DNA of 30,021 bases from Micavibrio aeruginosavorus (GTDB lineage: Bacteria > Pseudomonadota > Alphaproteobacteria > Micavibrionales > Micavibrionaceae), in NCBI GenBank assembly GCA_003241285.1, contig QFOT01000009.1:1-30021 (forward strand), given 5' to 3'. The translations under genes and the position numbers were made by a program. The notes beneath the pieces were generated by a model. That model ran no database searches. It saw only the letters and a list, made by a program, of their open reading frames with translations, and was not told the DNA's origin. Shown one piece after another: positions 16,740 through 24,228 of the stretch (positions are counted from its first letter, which is position 1; each line of letters begins with the position of its first letter).

Positions 16740-16964
16740 ATGGCTAAAAAAGGCAATGTTATCAAAGTCCGTCTCGTCAGCACCGGCAAATCAGCCGCTG
16801 GCAAATTGACAGGATTCACCTACTACATCAAAAAGAATCCAAAAAACATTACGGAGAAACTGTCCTTTCGTAAATATGACCCACGCGCCGTTGACACCGA
16901 AACCGGCAAACGCGGCATGCATGTGCTGTTCGAAGAGAAAAAATTGCCGCCGCACAAAAAATAA
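16740..16964 (+). CDS. rpmG: 50S ribosomal protein L33 (zinc-free form, extended)
   Basis: Small basic protein of the large ribosomal subunit near the exit site. The pattern IKVRLVST ... FTYYIKKNPKN ... EKLSFRKYDP is typical of L33, and there are no cysteines, so it is the zinc-independent form. At 74 residues it is longer than the usual 55 or so: extra residues sit after RLVSTG (KSAAGKLTG), after KYDPRA (a VDTETGKRG loop) and at the end (LPPHKK). A strong terminator follows 26 bases after the stop. It lies downstream of rnr as in many alphaproteobacteria, but separated by the opposite-strand oxygenase-like gene. Confidence 0.95.
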   Translation: MAKKGNVIKVRLVSTGKSAAGKLTGFTYYIKKNPKNITEKLSFRKYDPRAVDTETGKRGMHVLFEEKKLPPHKK

Positions 16965-16990
16965 GCGTCCGCATTATACAAGAATTCAAG

Positions 16991-17016
16991 AACCCGCCGA
17001 TTGGCGGGTTTTTATT
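16991..17016 (+). terminator. Rho-independent terminator of rpmG
   Basis: Perfect 8-base-pair stem AACCCGCC (16991-16998) / GGCGGGTT (17003-17010) with loop GATT, followed by TTTATT. It sits 26 bases after the rpmG stop. Confidence 0.9.
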
Positions 17017-17418
17017 GAAGCTAATATTCCAGTATTTTGAAAAATTTAAGTATAGGCGCCACTTCGTTGCGCCGTTTTTTACAAAATTTTAAAATTAACT
17101 TCTGTCTACTTTGTTCTGCCATTTTTTTGTTTTTTTGTTTTCCCTTCTTCATGCGGGCAGGATAGAGAAAGGCGCTTGTATTAGCTTTTGTTCGGCGTTT
17201 TTAAGCTGTTTTCTCCCTTCTGTCTTGGGGAGGGAAAAATAAAAGAGATTAATTATAAGGTCCCCGCCGTTCACCTTGGGGATAGCCGAAACACGGCGTG
17301 GCTTTTCCTGAAACAGCCTAACGATAAAATCATGACGCCGTTTTTAAGAAATTTCAAGAAAAGATCGGCTGATATAAAGACCCCCGCTTTCGCGGGGGAA
17401 ATAAAAACCTATAGGAGT
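17017..17418. other. Non-coding stretch between rpmG and pleD
   Basis: About 400 bases with no convincing gene. It contains a second weak terminator-like hairpin at 17055-17080 (GGCGC ... GCGCC then GTTTTTT) and a T-rich tract at 17121-17143 (two runs of seven T split by G). There are also short hairpins near 17263-17297 (TCCCC/GGGGA and GCCG/CGGC) and the REP-like palindrome at 17381-17398. The only frame of any length (17188-17523) runs over the repeat and into pleD and has no protein-like features. A small RNA is possible but not shown. Confidence 0.5.
17381..17398 (-). terminator. REP-like palindrome, likely acting as pleD terminator
   Basis: Perfect 7-base-pair stem CCCCCGC / GCGGGGG around a four-base loop. 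On the minus strand the loop reads GAAA, a stable GNRA tetraloop, and TCTTTATAT follows. It lies 20 bases after the pleD stop. The core matches the two hairpins at 12843-12897, so it is a member of the same dispersed repeat family. Confidence 0.6.
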
Positions 17419-18855
17419 TCAAGAAATGAATTTCCGCTCTTCCGGTTTAAACTCTTCCGGATCCAGACGCCCCTTACCTTCGAAATGCACCGCATTACGG
17501 CCATTATGCTTCGAAAGGTATAGCTGTTCGTCAGCGCGCTTGATGATATCGAGATATTTGGAAGGATCGGCATCGTCCGCTTCCAGCACCAGCCCGCCAA
17601 AAGAACTTGTTACATTGATCTCGCCGCCCGGCGCTGCGCAAGCGAACGGTTTATCGGCAACGGCGCGGCGCAGACGCTCACCAACCATATAAGCAAGCTC
17701 GGGCGTAATGTCAGGCAGGAGCGCGATAAATTCCTCACCGCCAAGTCGCGCGACCAGATCGAAACTGCGAAGCGAGTCTTTCATCCTCTGGGCAAATGTC
17801 TTTAAAATTTCGTCGCCGACATTGTGACCGTAGCTATCGTTGACCTTTTTAAAATGATCGATATCCATGTAGATAAGCCCCATGGATTTTTTCTGCACTT
17901 GCGTATTCTGAAGCATCTTCTGCAAGTGAACTTCGAAGTAGCGGCGGTTATAAAGCCCCGTTAAAGCATCCGTCAGCGCCATCGACAGCGATATTTCGTA
18001 ATTGGCACGCAGGCGCTCCTGAAAGCGCTTACGGCGAATTTGCGTGCGCACCCGCGCCAGAAGCTCGTTACGGTCGACCGGACGTAGAATATAGTCATGC
18101 GCGCCGATCTCAAGGCCATGCGCGATCTTGGGCATATCTTCTTCATTGCCCAGCATAATGATCGGCGCATTACGCGTTCTTTCATTCGATCTCAGGTGAG
18201 AACAAAAACGCAAACCATCTTCATTTTTCAAATTGAGCGAAACGATAATCAAATCGAATTCATTATTATTAATATGCTGCAACGCCTGCAGGCCCGTTTC
18301 CGCCTGCGTGATAATATCGTTATCACGCATGAGTGTTTCTTTAATCTTATTAACCTCAAAGGCCATATCCTCGATCACGAGAACCCGTGCGCCATCCACA
18401 GGCTGCGTCATAACCGTCGCGTTTTCATCCACAACGCCGAGCTGGGACGCCGTAGTTTCACGCGCCCGCCATTCATCAACCGTCATTTTAAGGCGCACCA
18501 GTGAGCGCACACGTGCCATCAAGGCAATATCATTGACAGGCTTACTAAGAAAATCATCCGCGCCGTTTTCAAGGCCGCGCACGCGGTCTTCGGCATCGGT
18601 CAGTGCCGTTACCATCACGACCGGAATATGCGCAACCGCCGGATTAGCCTTGATACGGCGGCAGACTTCAAACCCGTCCATCCCGGGCATCATAACATCG
18701 AGAAGAACAAGGTCAGGGCTATGCTCGATAATTTTCTGCAAAGCCTCCTCACCGCTCGAGGCGGTCACGACATCGTAATACTCGCTGTGAAGCTTGGCTT
18801 CCAGAAGTTTGACGTTGGGCAGGATATCGTCGACGACAAGTACACGTGCAGACAT
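17419..18855 (-). CDS. pleD: PleD-type response regulator / diguanylate cyclase (REC-REC-GGDEF)
   Basis: Makes cyclic di-GMP when phosphorylated and controls polar differentiation in Caulobacter-like bacteria. In 478 residues: receiver 1 with phosphoacceptor D53 (LLDVMMPGMDG) and lysine in LSKPVND; receiver 2, where the phosphoacceptor position reads IIVSLNL (serine instead of aspartate), so it is degenerate as expected for an adaptor; then a GGDEF domain with active-site GGEEF. Five residues before GGEEF is RSFD, a complete RxxD inhibitory site, so product feedback is expected. The gene starts 9 bases after divK, as one unit. A REP-like terminator follows. Confidence 0.96.
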   Translation of the reverse strand: MSARVLVVDDILPNVKLLEAKLHSEYYDVVTASSGEEALQKIIEHSPDLVLLDVMMPGMDGFEVCRRIKANPAVAHIPVVMVTALTDAEDRVRGLENGADDFLSKPVNDIALMARVRSLVRLKMTVDEWRARETTASQLGVVDENATVMTQPVDGARVLVIEDMAFEVNKIKETLMRDNDIITQAETGLQALQHINNNEFDLIIVSLNLKNEDGLRFCSHLRSNERTRNAPIIMLGNEEDMPKIAHGLEIGAHDYILRPVDRNELLARVRTQIRRKRFQERLRANYEISLSMALTDALTGLYNRRYFEVHLQKMLQNTQVQKKSMGLIYMDIDHFKKVNDSYGHNVGDEILKTFAQRMKDSLRSFDLVARLGGEEFIALLPDITPELAYMVGERLRRAVADKPFACAAPGGEINVTSSFGGLVLEADDADPSKYLDIIKRADEQLYLSKHNGRNAVHFEGKGRLDPEEFKPEERKFIS

Positions 18856-18864
18856 GTTTGAACC

Positions 18865-19263
18865 TTACGCTGTAACTGTTTCTGCAGCGCCGTCGGAGGA
18901 CGCAAGATATCTTTGTACGGTTTCAAGAAACTTCGTCACCGAGATCGGTTTGGAGATATAGTCTTCGCAGCCTCCCTCGCGTATTTTCTGCTCATCGCCC
19001 TTCATGGCAAAGGCTGTAACCGCGATGACAGGAATACTTTTAAGTTCTTCGTCTTCCTTGAGCCAGCGCGTAACGTCGAGACCGGAGATTTCGGGTAGCT
19101 GAATATCCATGAGAATAAGATCCGGCTTTTCCTCACGCGCCAGTTTCAGCACGTTATGACCATCCTTGGTTTGTACTGTTGCGATGCCATGCGCTTCCAG
19201 CAAATCGTGGAATAACTTCATATTCAGTTCGTTGTCTTCAACGATTAAAACTTTTTTACTCAT
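18865..19263 (-). CDS. divK: Cell-cycle single-domain response regulator DivK
   Basis: Essential receiver protein of the DivJ/PleC/CtrA cell-cycle network in alphaproteobacteria. The 132-residue sequence is very close to the known DivK pattern: MSKKVLIVEDNELNMKLFHD, phosphoacceptor D53 in LILMDIQLPEISGLDV, VTAFAMKGDE, and GGCEDYISKPISV. No output domain. It lies 9 bases upstream of pleD, the usual arrangement, and 31 bases downstream of eipB with an AGGAG site about 13 bases before the ATG. Its partner kinases are not in this window. Confidence 0.97.
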   Translation of the reverse strand: MSKKVLIVEDNELNMKLFHDLLEAHGIATVQTKDGHNVLKLAREEKPDLILMDIQLPEISGLDVTRWLKEDEELKSIPVIAVTAFAMKGDEQKIREGGCEDYISKPISVTKFLETVQRYLASSDGAAETVTA

Positions 19264-19294
19264 TTTGGCTTTTTAGCTCCTACTTCTTACTACT

Positions 19295-20191
19295 CTAGTT
19301 TTTGCAGCTCTCTGGCGTAACTTTTTCCAAAGCCACAAGTTTTTGTCTGACCGTGAAATCCGCATATTCGATCATCATATCACTGATGATGCCATTTTCA
19401 TGAAAAACCATTGATAATTCGTAATCAGATGACGGTTCAGTCGCATTTGTCGGGAAGAAGGCCATGCGGACATTCCATCCCGGCACATCTATCAGGCTAT
19501 TATCAACTGAATTGGTTGACGCAGGCTTAAAGGAATTACTTTTTTGTGGTGATATTTTTGACGCCTCACCGCTTTTCTTGCCTTCGATCTTCGTTCCGAT
19601 GAAAGAATTGATATCGACCGGCCCTTCATCGTCACTGCCGTCGAATATGCGGACATTATAGAATTTCTTGCCCTGCCGCGCCTGCTCGAGAAGATTGAGC
19701 GTATGCCCGGTCGGAAACAGCGTATTGCGCGCCAGATCAAAGGTAAGATTTTCAGGTATGGAATAAATTGCCGTTCCACTTATCCCTTTGGCCGTTAAAT
19801 CGGCACTCCCGCGCAATTCTTCGTAAGTTTCCCCATTGCGCTTGCGGCGGGAAGAAAAATTCAAAGACTTGCCATCAAATGTTTCGAATGTCGTGAAATC
19901 GCTACTGATATTGATCGACGGGCTATCAGCATAATCATAATTCAGGCTGAAGCGGTGGTTGGTAATCCATCCTTCGCAGGACGGTTTCCATTCATAGAAC
20001 ATCTTTCCCGAGATATTCGCCATTTGCGAACCGCTCTTCGTGGATACCAGCTGCACATCATACAGCGCCTTATGAGGCGTTAATGCCTGGGCAGGTGACA
20101 CGACAACCGGTCCCGCCGCCAGCACTTGCGTACTGATCGTCAAAACAGCCAAAACCGTCATCAAAAAGGGGGTAGATACGCGCCCGGGCAT
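19295..20191 (-). CDS. eipB: EipB-family periplasmic envelope integrity protein (DUF1849)
   Basis: Secreted beta-rich protein of the family named after Brucella EipB, needed for envelope integrity. The 298-residue product has a signal peptide (hydrophobic run about 10-25, ending VLAAG), then the family hallmark ALTPHKALYDVQL near residue 37 and GKMFYEWKPSCEGW. The mature protein has one cysteine near the start (C72) and one three residues from the end (C296), matching the conserved disulfide of the family. RPxx-type substrate motifs are not evident, so a structural or assembly role is likely. It is upstream of divK-pleD on the same strand with a 31-base gap. Confidence 0.88.
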   Translation of the reverse strand: MPGRVSTPFLMTVLAVLTISTQVLAAGPVVVSPAQALTPHKALYDVQLVSTKSGSQMANISGKMFYEWKPSCEGWITNHRFSLNYDYADSPSINISSDFTTFETFDGKSLNFSSRRKRNGETYEELRGSADLTAKGISGTAIYSIPENLTFDLARNTLFPTGHTLNLLEQARQGKKFYNVRIFDGSDDEGPVDINSFIGTKIEGKKSGEASKISPQKSNSFKPASTNSVDNSLIDVPGWNVRMAFFPTNATEPSSDYELSMVFHENGIISDMMIEYADFTVRQKLVALEKVTPESCKN

Positions 20192-20375
20192 CCAAGGACC
20201 TTGTCTGGGAAAAATTTTGCCTACACACCCTACATCAGGCGGCCCGACATGCCTAGACGGAACTGGGAAAAGATAACCATGCGGACGCTAAGTTATTGAT
20301 ATTAATCATTATGTTATGCAAATTTTTGGCATGGAAGCTGCAATACAGTCATTACCCTGAAGTTTGAAACGAACG

Positions 20376-20410
20376 CGCTGCTTTCCCCTCCCCCACACCC
20401 CCTGGCAGCG
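20376..20410. repeat. Hairpin with C-rich loop
   Basis: CGCTGC (20376-20381) pairs with GCAGCG (20405-20410). The 23-base loop carries C4, C5 and C5 runs, so the minus strand has three closely spaced G runs that could join a G-quadruplex. Confidence 0.45.
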
Positions 20411-20422
20411 GGTTTATCAAAA

Positions 20423-20468
20423 GGCCCGGCTGCAAGCCCCCCCTACTTGCGCCGGGCCAAATTTTATT
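20423..20468 (+). terminator. Strong GC-rich hairpin followed by AT-rich DNA
   Basis: GGCCCGGC plus GCAAG (20423-20436, one bulged T) pairs with CTTGC plus GCCGGGCC (20446-20458), 13 base pairs in all, with a C7-rich loop. AAATTTTATT follows. It looks like a terminator, but no plus-strand gene ends just upstream, so it may instead insulate the promoter at 20467-20496. Confidence 0.5.
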
Positions 20469-20496
20469 GACATAATATTTATACTTCCTATATATT
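20467..20496 (+). promoter_or_regulatory. Strong promoter for the GGDEF gene, almost at its ATG
   Basis: TTGACA (20467-20472) matches consensus exactly and TATATT (20491-20496) differs at one base, with an 18-base spacer. The ATG at 20506 is 9 bases after the -10 box, so the untranslated leader would be only two or three bases. Confidence 0.6.
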
Positions 20497-20505
20497 CTTG
20501 CCATT

Positions 20506-21177
20506 ATGACGAAGACCCATTCGCAATTCAAAAAAGCAGCAGAGAATATTGAAACGGAAATCCTGGCATCATTATCGCCCGATCTTCAGGAGAAATTTCT
20601 TGCCCTAATGGCTGCAAAGAATCAGGAGATTGAAGAAAAGGATCAGGAAATTCTTCATGACGATTACGGATTTCTCAACCGCAAAGGGTTTGTCTTGCTG
20701 GCGAGTACAGCTTTAAAAGCCGCTGACCCCGACCGAATAATCGGCGTCACTCTTGTAGACGTGACTAAATTTAAACAAATAAACGACGAGCTTGGCCACA
20801 AAACCGGAGATTCAGCTATCGCAAAAACCGGGGCTAAGCTGGCTGATACATTTAGTGAACCACATATAGTGGGACATATCGGCGGAGATGAATTTGCTAT
20901 CATGACATTTGGTTTAAGCCAGAACGATATCGATTTAAGATTTGAATTCTTAAGTGGAGATATAATTGTCGAAAACCAGCAGAAAGCTAAAAAAGTTTCC
21001 ATCGAACTGTCTCATGGAACGGCTTTCTATAAAAGCAAGGATAGCGTTAGCAATTTATTAGAGCTTGCTGACGACCACATGTACATCCATAAAAATTCAC
21101 AAGCCAAGCCAAGCGCGATTCATCACATAGATGCTCGCATTATTAAAGCCATACATATCGTCCACAATTTAGGCTGA
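20506..21177 (+). CDS. Small cytosolic GGDEF-domain protein (probable diguanylate cyclase)
   Basis: 223 residues with no signal peptide or membrane segment. An N-terminal helical, Glu/Lys-rich region (about 8-50, possible coiled coil) precedes a GGDEF domain. Metal and nucleotide residues are present: D85 in TLVDVTKFKQINDELGHKTGD and an intact GGDEF at 126-130. The usual opening DxLTGLxNRR is altered to DDYGFLNRKGF. The RxxD inhibitory site that should lie five residues before GGDEF is absent (FSEPHIVGHIGGDEF), so it probably lacks that feedback. The C-terminus overlaps the convergent aspS gene by 9 bases. No sensory domain is fused, so its control must come through the N-terminal helix or expression. 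Activity is inferred from motifs. Confidence 0.88.
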   Translation: MTKTHSQFKKAAENIETEILASLSPDLQEKFLALMAAKNQEIEEKDQEILHDDYGFLNRKGFVLLASTALKAADPDRIIGVTLVDVTKFKQINDELGHKTGDSAIAKTGAKLADTFSEPHIVGHIGGDEFAIMTFGLSQNDIDLRFEFLSGDIIVENQQKAKKVSIELSHGTAFYKSKDSVSNLLELADDHMYIHKNSQAKPSAIHHIDARIIKAIHIVHNLG

Positions 21178-22995
21178 CTTCTTCTCCGCAGCCTTGATCG
21201 GCTCGACCACACGAATATGCAGGTCTTTCAACTGCTCGGCCACGACAGGGCTTGGCGCTCCCATCATCTGGTCTTCATAAGCCCCGTTCATCACGAAAGC
21301 GTAAACTTCGCGTAAATTCGGTTCATTGGCGAGCAGCATAACGATGCGGTCAATCCCGAACGCGCAGCCGCCATGCGGAGGCGCGCCGAAACGGAAAGCA
21401 TTAAGCATTCCGCCGAATTTTTTCTCCAGCACTTCCTTATCATAGCCTGCAATCGCAAAGGCTTTTTCCATGATGTCGGGGCGGTGGTTACGAATTCCGC
21501 CCGACGCCAGTTCAAAACCGTTACAGACACAGTCATATTGCGTAGCAAGAACCGTAAGCGGGTCTTGTCCGTTTAGCGCATCAAGTCCGCCCTGCGGCAT
21601 CGAGAACGGGTTGTGGGAGAAATCGATCTTGCCGGTTTTTTCATCCGCTTCGTACATCGGGAAATCAACGATCCAGAAGAGTTTATAGACGCCTTTCTCG
21701 CGTGAATAAGAATGGCCTTCCGGCAAATCGTCACAGATCCGGTCACGGGCACGACCAGCGAATTTAGCGGCTTTTTCAGGTTTGTCGCAGACGAAGAAAA
21801 TGGCATCACCTTCTTCAATACTGGCAATCTTCTTAAGCTCGACTTGCGCTTCGGCTGGAATGAATTTCGCGATAGGTCCCTTGCCTTCGCCATCGGCAAA
21901 GAGAACATAACCCAGACCTGGTGCGCCTTCGCCCCTTGCCCAGTCATTGAGTTTATCGAAGAAGCTTCTCGGCAAATCGGATACTTTAGGTGCGCGGATC
22001 GCACGCACGACGCCGCCTTTTTCAATCACGCCTTTGAAAGCATTAAAAGTCACGTCATCGCGCTTGAAAACATCTGTGACATCGACGATTTCAAGAGGAT
22101 TGCGCAGATCAGGCTTATCAGAGCCGTATCTCAGAATTGCATCGTCATAGCGCATATTCGGCAACCAGACGACTTTGTTTTCTGTGCCGGTCCAGCCAGC
22201 GAATTCCTCGAAAATACCTCCGATAACGCCGGTCATGATTTCAAAAATATCTTCCTGCTGGACGAAGCTCATTTCAACATCGAGCTGGTAGAATTCCGCC
22301 AAGCGGTCGGCGCGGCCATCTTCATCGCGAAAGCATGGCGCGATCTGGAAGTAGCGATCAAAGCCCGATACCATTAGAAGTTGTTTGAACTGCTGCGGCG
22401 CTTGCGGCAGGGCGTAGAATTTGCCCGCATGGATACGCGACGGCACGAGATAATCGCGCGCGCCTTCCGGCGAAGAGGCGGTTAAAATCGGCGTGTTGAA
22501 TTCCTGGAAGCCGCGATCCCACATGCGGCGGCGCATGCTGGAGATAACGTTATTGCGTAAACGAATACGGGAATGCATGCCTTCGCGGCGCAAATCAAGG
22601 AAACGGTATTTCAGACGTAAATCTTCCCCTGCCCCGTCAGGCTCTGCCACTTGCAGCGGCAGGACATCAGCGCCGGATTGCAGAACCGCCTCGTTAATAT
22701 AAATCTCGATATCGCCAGTGCTGAGGCGACTATTCTTGGTCTCACCGATACGCTCGCGCACTTCGCCAGTTATCGTAATCACGGATTCGGCGCGCCACTG
22801 CGCGGCCTGGGCTAAAACGGGCGATCCCACATCGACCACACACTGGATAAGGCCATAGGTATCGCGCAAATCGATGAAAAGTACCCCACCATGGTCGCGG
22901 ATACGGTGAATCCAGCCCGAAAGCTTTACGGTCTGTCCGGCATGGCTGTTACGTAATTCGCCGCAATTGTGGCTTCGATAGAGGTGCATAATCAA
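21169..22995 (-). CDS. aspS: Aspartyl-tRNA synthetase (non-discriminating signature)
   Basis: Charges tRNA-Asp with aspartate. The 608-residue bacterial-type enzyme has an N-terminal OB-fold anticodon domain (SGWIHRIRDHGGVLFIDLRD), class II motif 2 FRDEDGRADR followed by EFYQLDVEMSFV, the bacterial insertion domain, and motif 3 GGCAFGIDRIVMLL. The RDHGG histidine (residue 35 here) corresponds to H31 of the Pseudomonas aeruginosa enzyme, a marker of non-discriminating enzymes that also charge tRNA-Asn. Two starts are close: ATG at 22995 and ATG at 22989 (MHLYRSHNCGEL), the latter fitting relatives better. It is divergent from rnd and overlaps the GGDEF gene by 9 bases at its 3' end. Confidence 0.96.
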   Translation of the reverse strand: MIMHLYRSHNCGELRNSHAGQTVKLSGWIHRIRDHGGVLFIDLRDTYGLIQCVVDVGSPVLAQAAQWRAESVITITGEVRERIGETKNSRLSTGDIEIYINEAVLQSGADVLPLQVAEPDGAGEDLRLKYRFLDLRREGMHSRIRLRNNVISSMRRRMWDRGFQEFNTPILTASSPEGARDYLVPSRIHAGKFYALPQAPQQFKQLLMVSGFDRYFQIAPCFRDEDGRADRLAEFYQLDVEMSFVQQEDIFEIMTGVIGGIFEEFAGWTGTENKVVWLPNMRYDDAILRYGSDKPDLRNPLEIVDVTDVFKRDDVTFNAFKGVIEKGGVVRAIRAPKVSDLPRSFFDKLNDWARGEGAPGLGYVLFADGEGKGPIAKFIPAEAQVELKKIASIEEGDAIFFVCDKPEKAAKFAGRARDRICDDLPEGHSYSREKGVYKLFWIVDFPMYEADEKTGKIDFSHNPFSMPQGGLDALNGQDPLTVLATQYDCVCNGFELASGGIRNHRPDIMEKAFAIAGYDKEVLEKKFGGMLNAFRFGAPPHGGCAFGIDRIVMLLANEPNLREVYAFVMNGAYEDQMMGAPSPVVAEQLKDLHIRVVEPIKAAEKKSA

Positions 22996-23064
22996 ATCTT
23001 CCAGCTTTTTATTAGGTTCCCGCGTGTTATAACAGTCTCAAACCAAGCTTTAAAGCCTTTTTAC

Positions 23065-24228
23065 ATGACCCTGATTACAACCAATTCCGAACTAGCCGCC
23101 TTTTGCCAGACCCTTAAAAACCAGCCCTTTATTACGGTTGATACGGAATTTCTGCGCGACAAGACCTATTATTCGAAGCTTTGCCTGATCCAGCTTTCCG
23201 GGCCTGACAAAAACGCGGTTGCTGTTGACGTCCTGTCCAAAGACGAAGATCTGGATTTAAGCCCGGTCTGGGATTTGCTGACCGACCCCACAATTTTAAA
23301 GGTTTTCCATGCGGCGCGGCAGGATCTGGAGATTATTCTTCAACTTGCCGGAAAAATGGTTCATCCGCTTTTCGACACGCAAGTCGCCGCCATGGTCTGC
23401 GGTCACGGGGAGCAGATCGGCTATGACAACCTCGTCGCCGATATAACCGGGCACAGGCCCGACAAATCTTCCCAGTTTACAGACTGGTCGCACCGACCTC
23501 TAAGCCAGCGGCAGTTATCCTATGCGCTGAACGATGTTATTTTCCTGATCGATGTTTATCATGCGCTCGCCAAGAAACTTGAAAAGACAGGCCGCATCGA
23601 CTGGGTCAATGAGGAGATGGCTTATTTGACCGATCCCAAGACTTACGATTCAGATCCGGAAGAGGCATGGAAACGCCTCAAAATTCGTTCAGCGAAGCCA
23701 AAGGATCTCGGCGTTATTTATGAGCTTGCGAAATGGCGCGAGCAAGAGTCGCAGCGCAAAGACGTGCCGCGTTCGCGCATTTTAAAAGACGAAACCCTGC
23801 TTGATCTCGGTTTCCAGCAGCCGCAAACGGTTGAGGATATGATCCGCATTCGCGGCTTTTCCGCCGATATGGCGAAAGGGAAATTTGGAACCGCCGTCAT
23901 GAAAGTTATCGAAGCTGGCCTTAATATGCCCGCCGACAAACTGCCGAAGCTGCCGTCTAAAAATATCCTGCCGCAAAAACTGGTTTCAACGGTCGAAATG
24001 CTGAAAATGCTCCTTCGCATTCAGGCCAATGAAGCCGGCGTTGCCATCAAGCTGGTTGCAAGTTCCGATGATATAGATGCCTTCGCCATGAGCCCTTCCT
24101 CGAAAGAAGTGCCGTTCAATCAAGGCTGGCGCTATGACGTTTTCGGTAAAGCCGCGCATGAGCTCCTGCAGGGAAAAATCTGCCTGACCATCAGGAATGG
24201 TTCAATTTGCCTATTGCCGGTGGAATAA
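23065..24228 (+). CDS. rnd: Ribonuclease D
   Basis: 3'-to-5' exoribonuclease of tRNA maturation, DEDD superfamily. Exo motifs are complete: VDTEFLRD (DxE), FHAARQDLEII with the second-motif aspartate, and LSYALNDVIFLIDVY with the tyrosine/aspartate pair of the DEDDy type. A C-terminal HRDC-like domain follows (RWREQESQ-like region, then ETLLDLGFQQPQTVEDMIRIRGFS). The open frame extends to 22969, but the ATG at 23065 gives the usual N-terminus (MTLITTNSELAAF) and a normal length of 387 residues. A possible extended -10 box (TG-T-TATAAC) is at 23025-23033. Its end overlaps the convergent hdaA gene by 38 bases. Confidence 0.95.
   Translation: MTLITTNSELAAFCQTLKNQPFITVDTEFLRDKTYYSKLCLIQLSGPDKNAVAVDVLSKDEDLDLSPVWDLLTDPTILKVFHAARQDLEIILQLAGKMVHPLFDTQVAAMVCGHGEQIGYDNLVADITGHRPDKSSQFTDWSHRPLSQRQLSYALNDVIFLIDVYHALAKKLEKTGRIDWVNEEMAYLTDPKTYDSDPEEAWKRLKIRSAKPKDLGVIYELAKWREQESQRKDVPRSRILKDETLLDLGFQQPQTVEDMIRIRGFSADMAKGKFGTAVMKVIEAGLNMPADKLPKLPSKNILPQKLVSTVEMLKMLLRIQANEAGVAIKLVASSDDIDAFAMSPSSKEVPFNQGWRYDVFGKAAHELLQGKICLTIRNGSICLLPVE

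Larger units (their letters stand above)
20192..20505. other. Intergenic region between eipB and the GGDEF gene, with two C-rich hairpins
   Basis: This divergent region of 314 bases has no gene. From about 20376 to 20460 it holds two GC-rich hairpins whose loops are almost pure C on the plus strand, followed by an AT-rich stretch with the promoter of the GGDEF gene. No clear promoter boxes for eipB were found on the minus strand. Confidence 0.5.

Noticed and set aside
17188..17523. 111-residue plus-strand frame between rpmG and pleD
   Set aside because: It crosses the REP palindrome and runs antisense into pleD; composition is not protein-like and no motif is present.
21712..22377. 221-residue plus-strand frame inside aspS
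   Set aside because: Fully antisense to conserved aspartyl-tRNA synthetase motifs; a shadow frame.
23025..23033. rnd promoter (extended -10 TGTTATAAC)
   Set aside because: The -10 is attractive but no -35 box at suitable distance was found, so it is only mentioned under rnd and not listed as a site.
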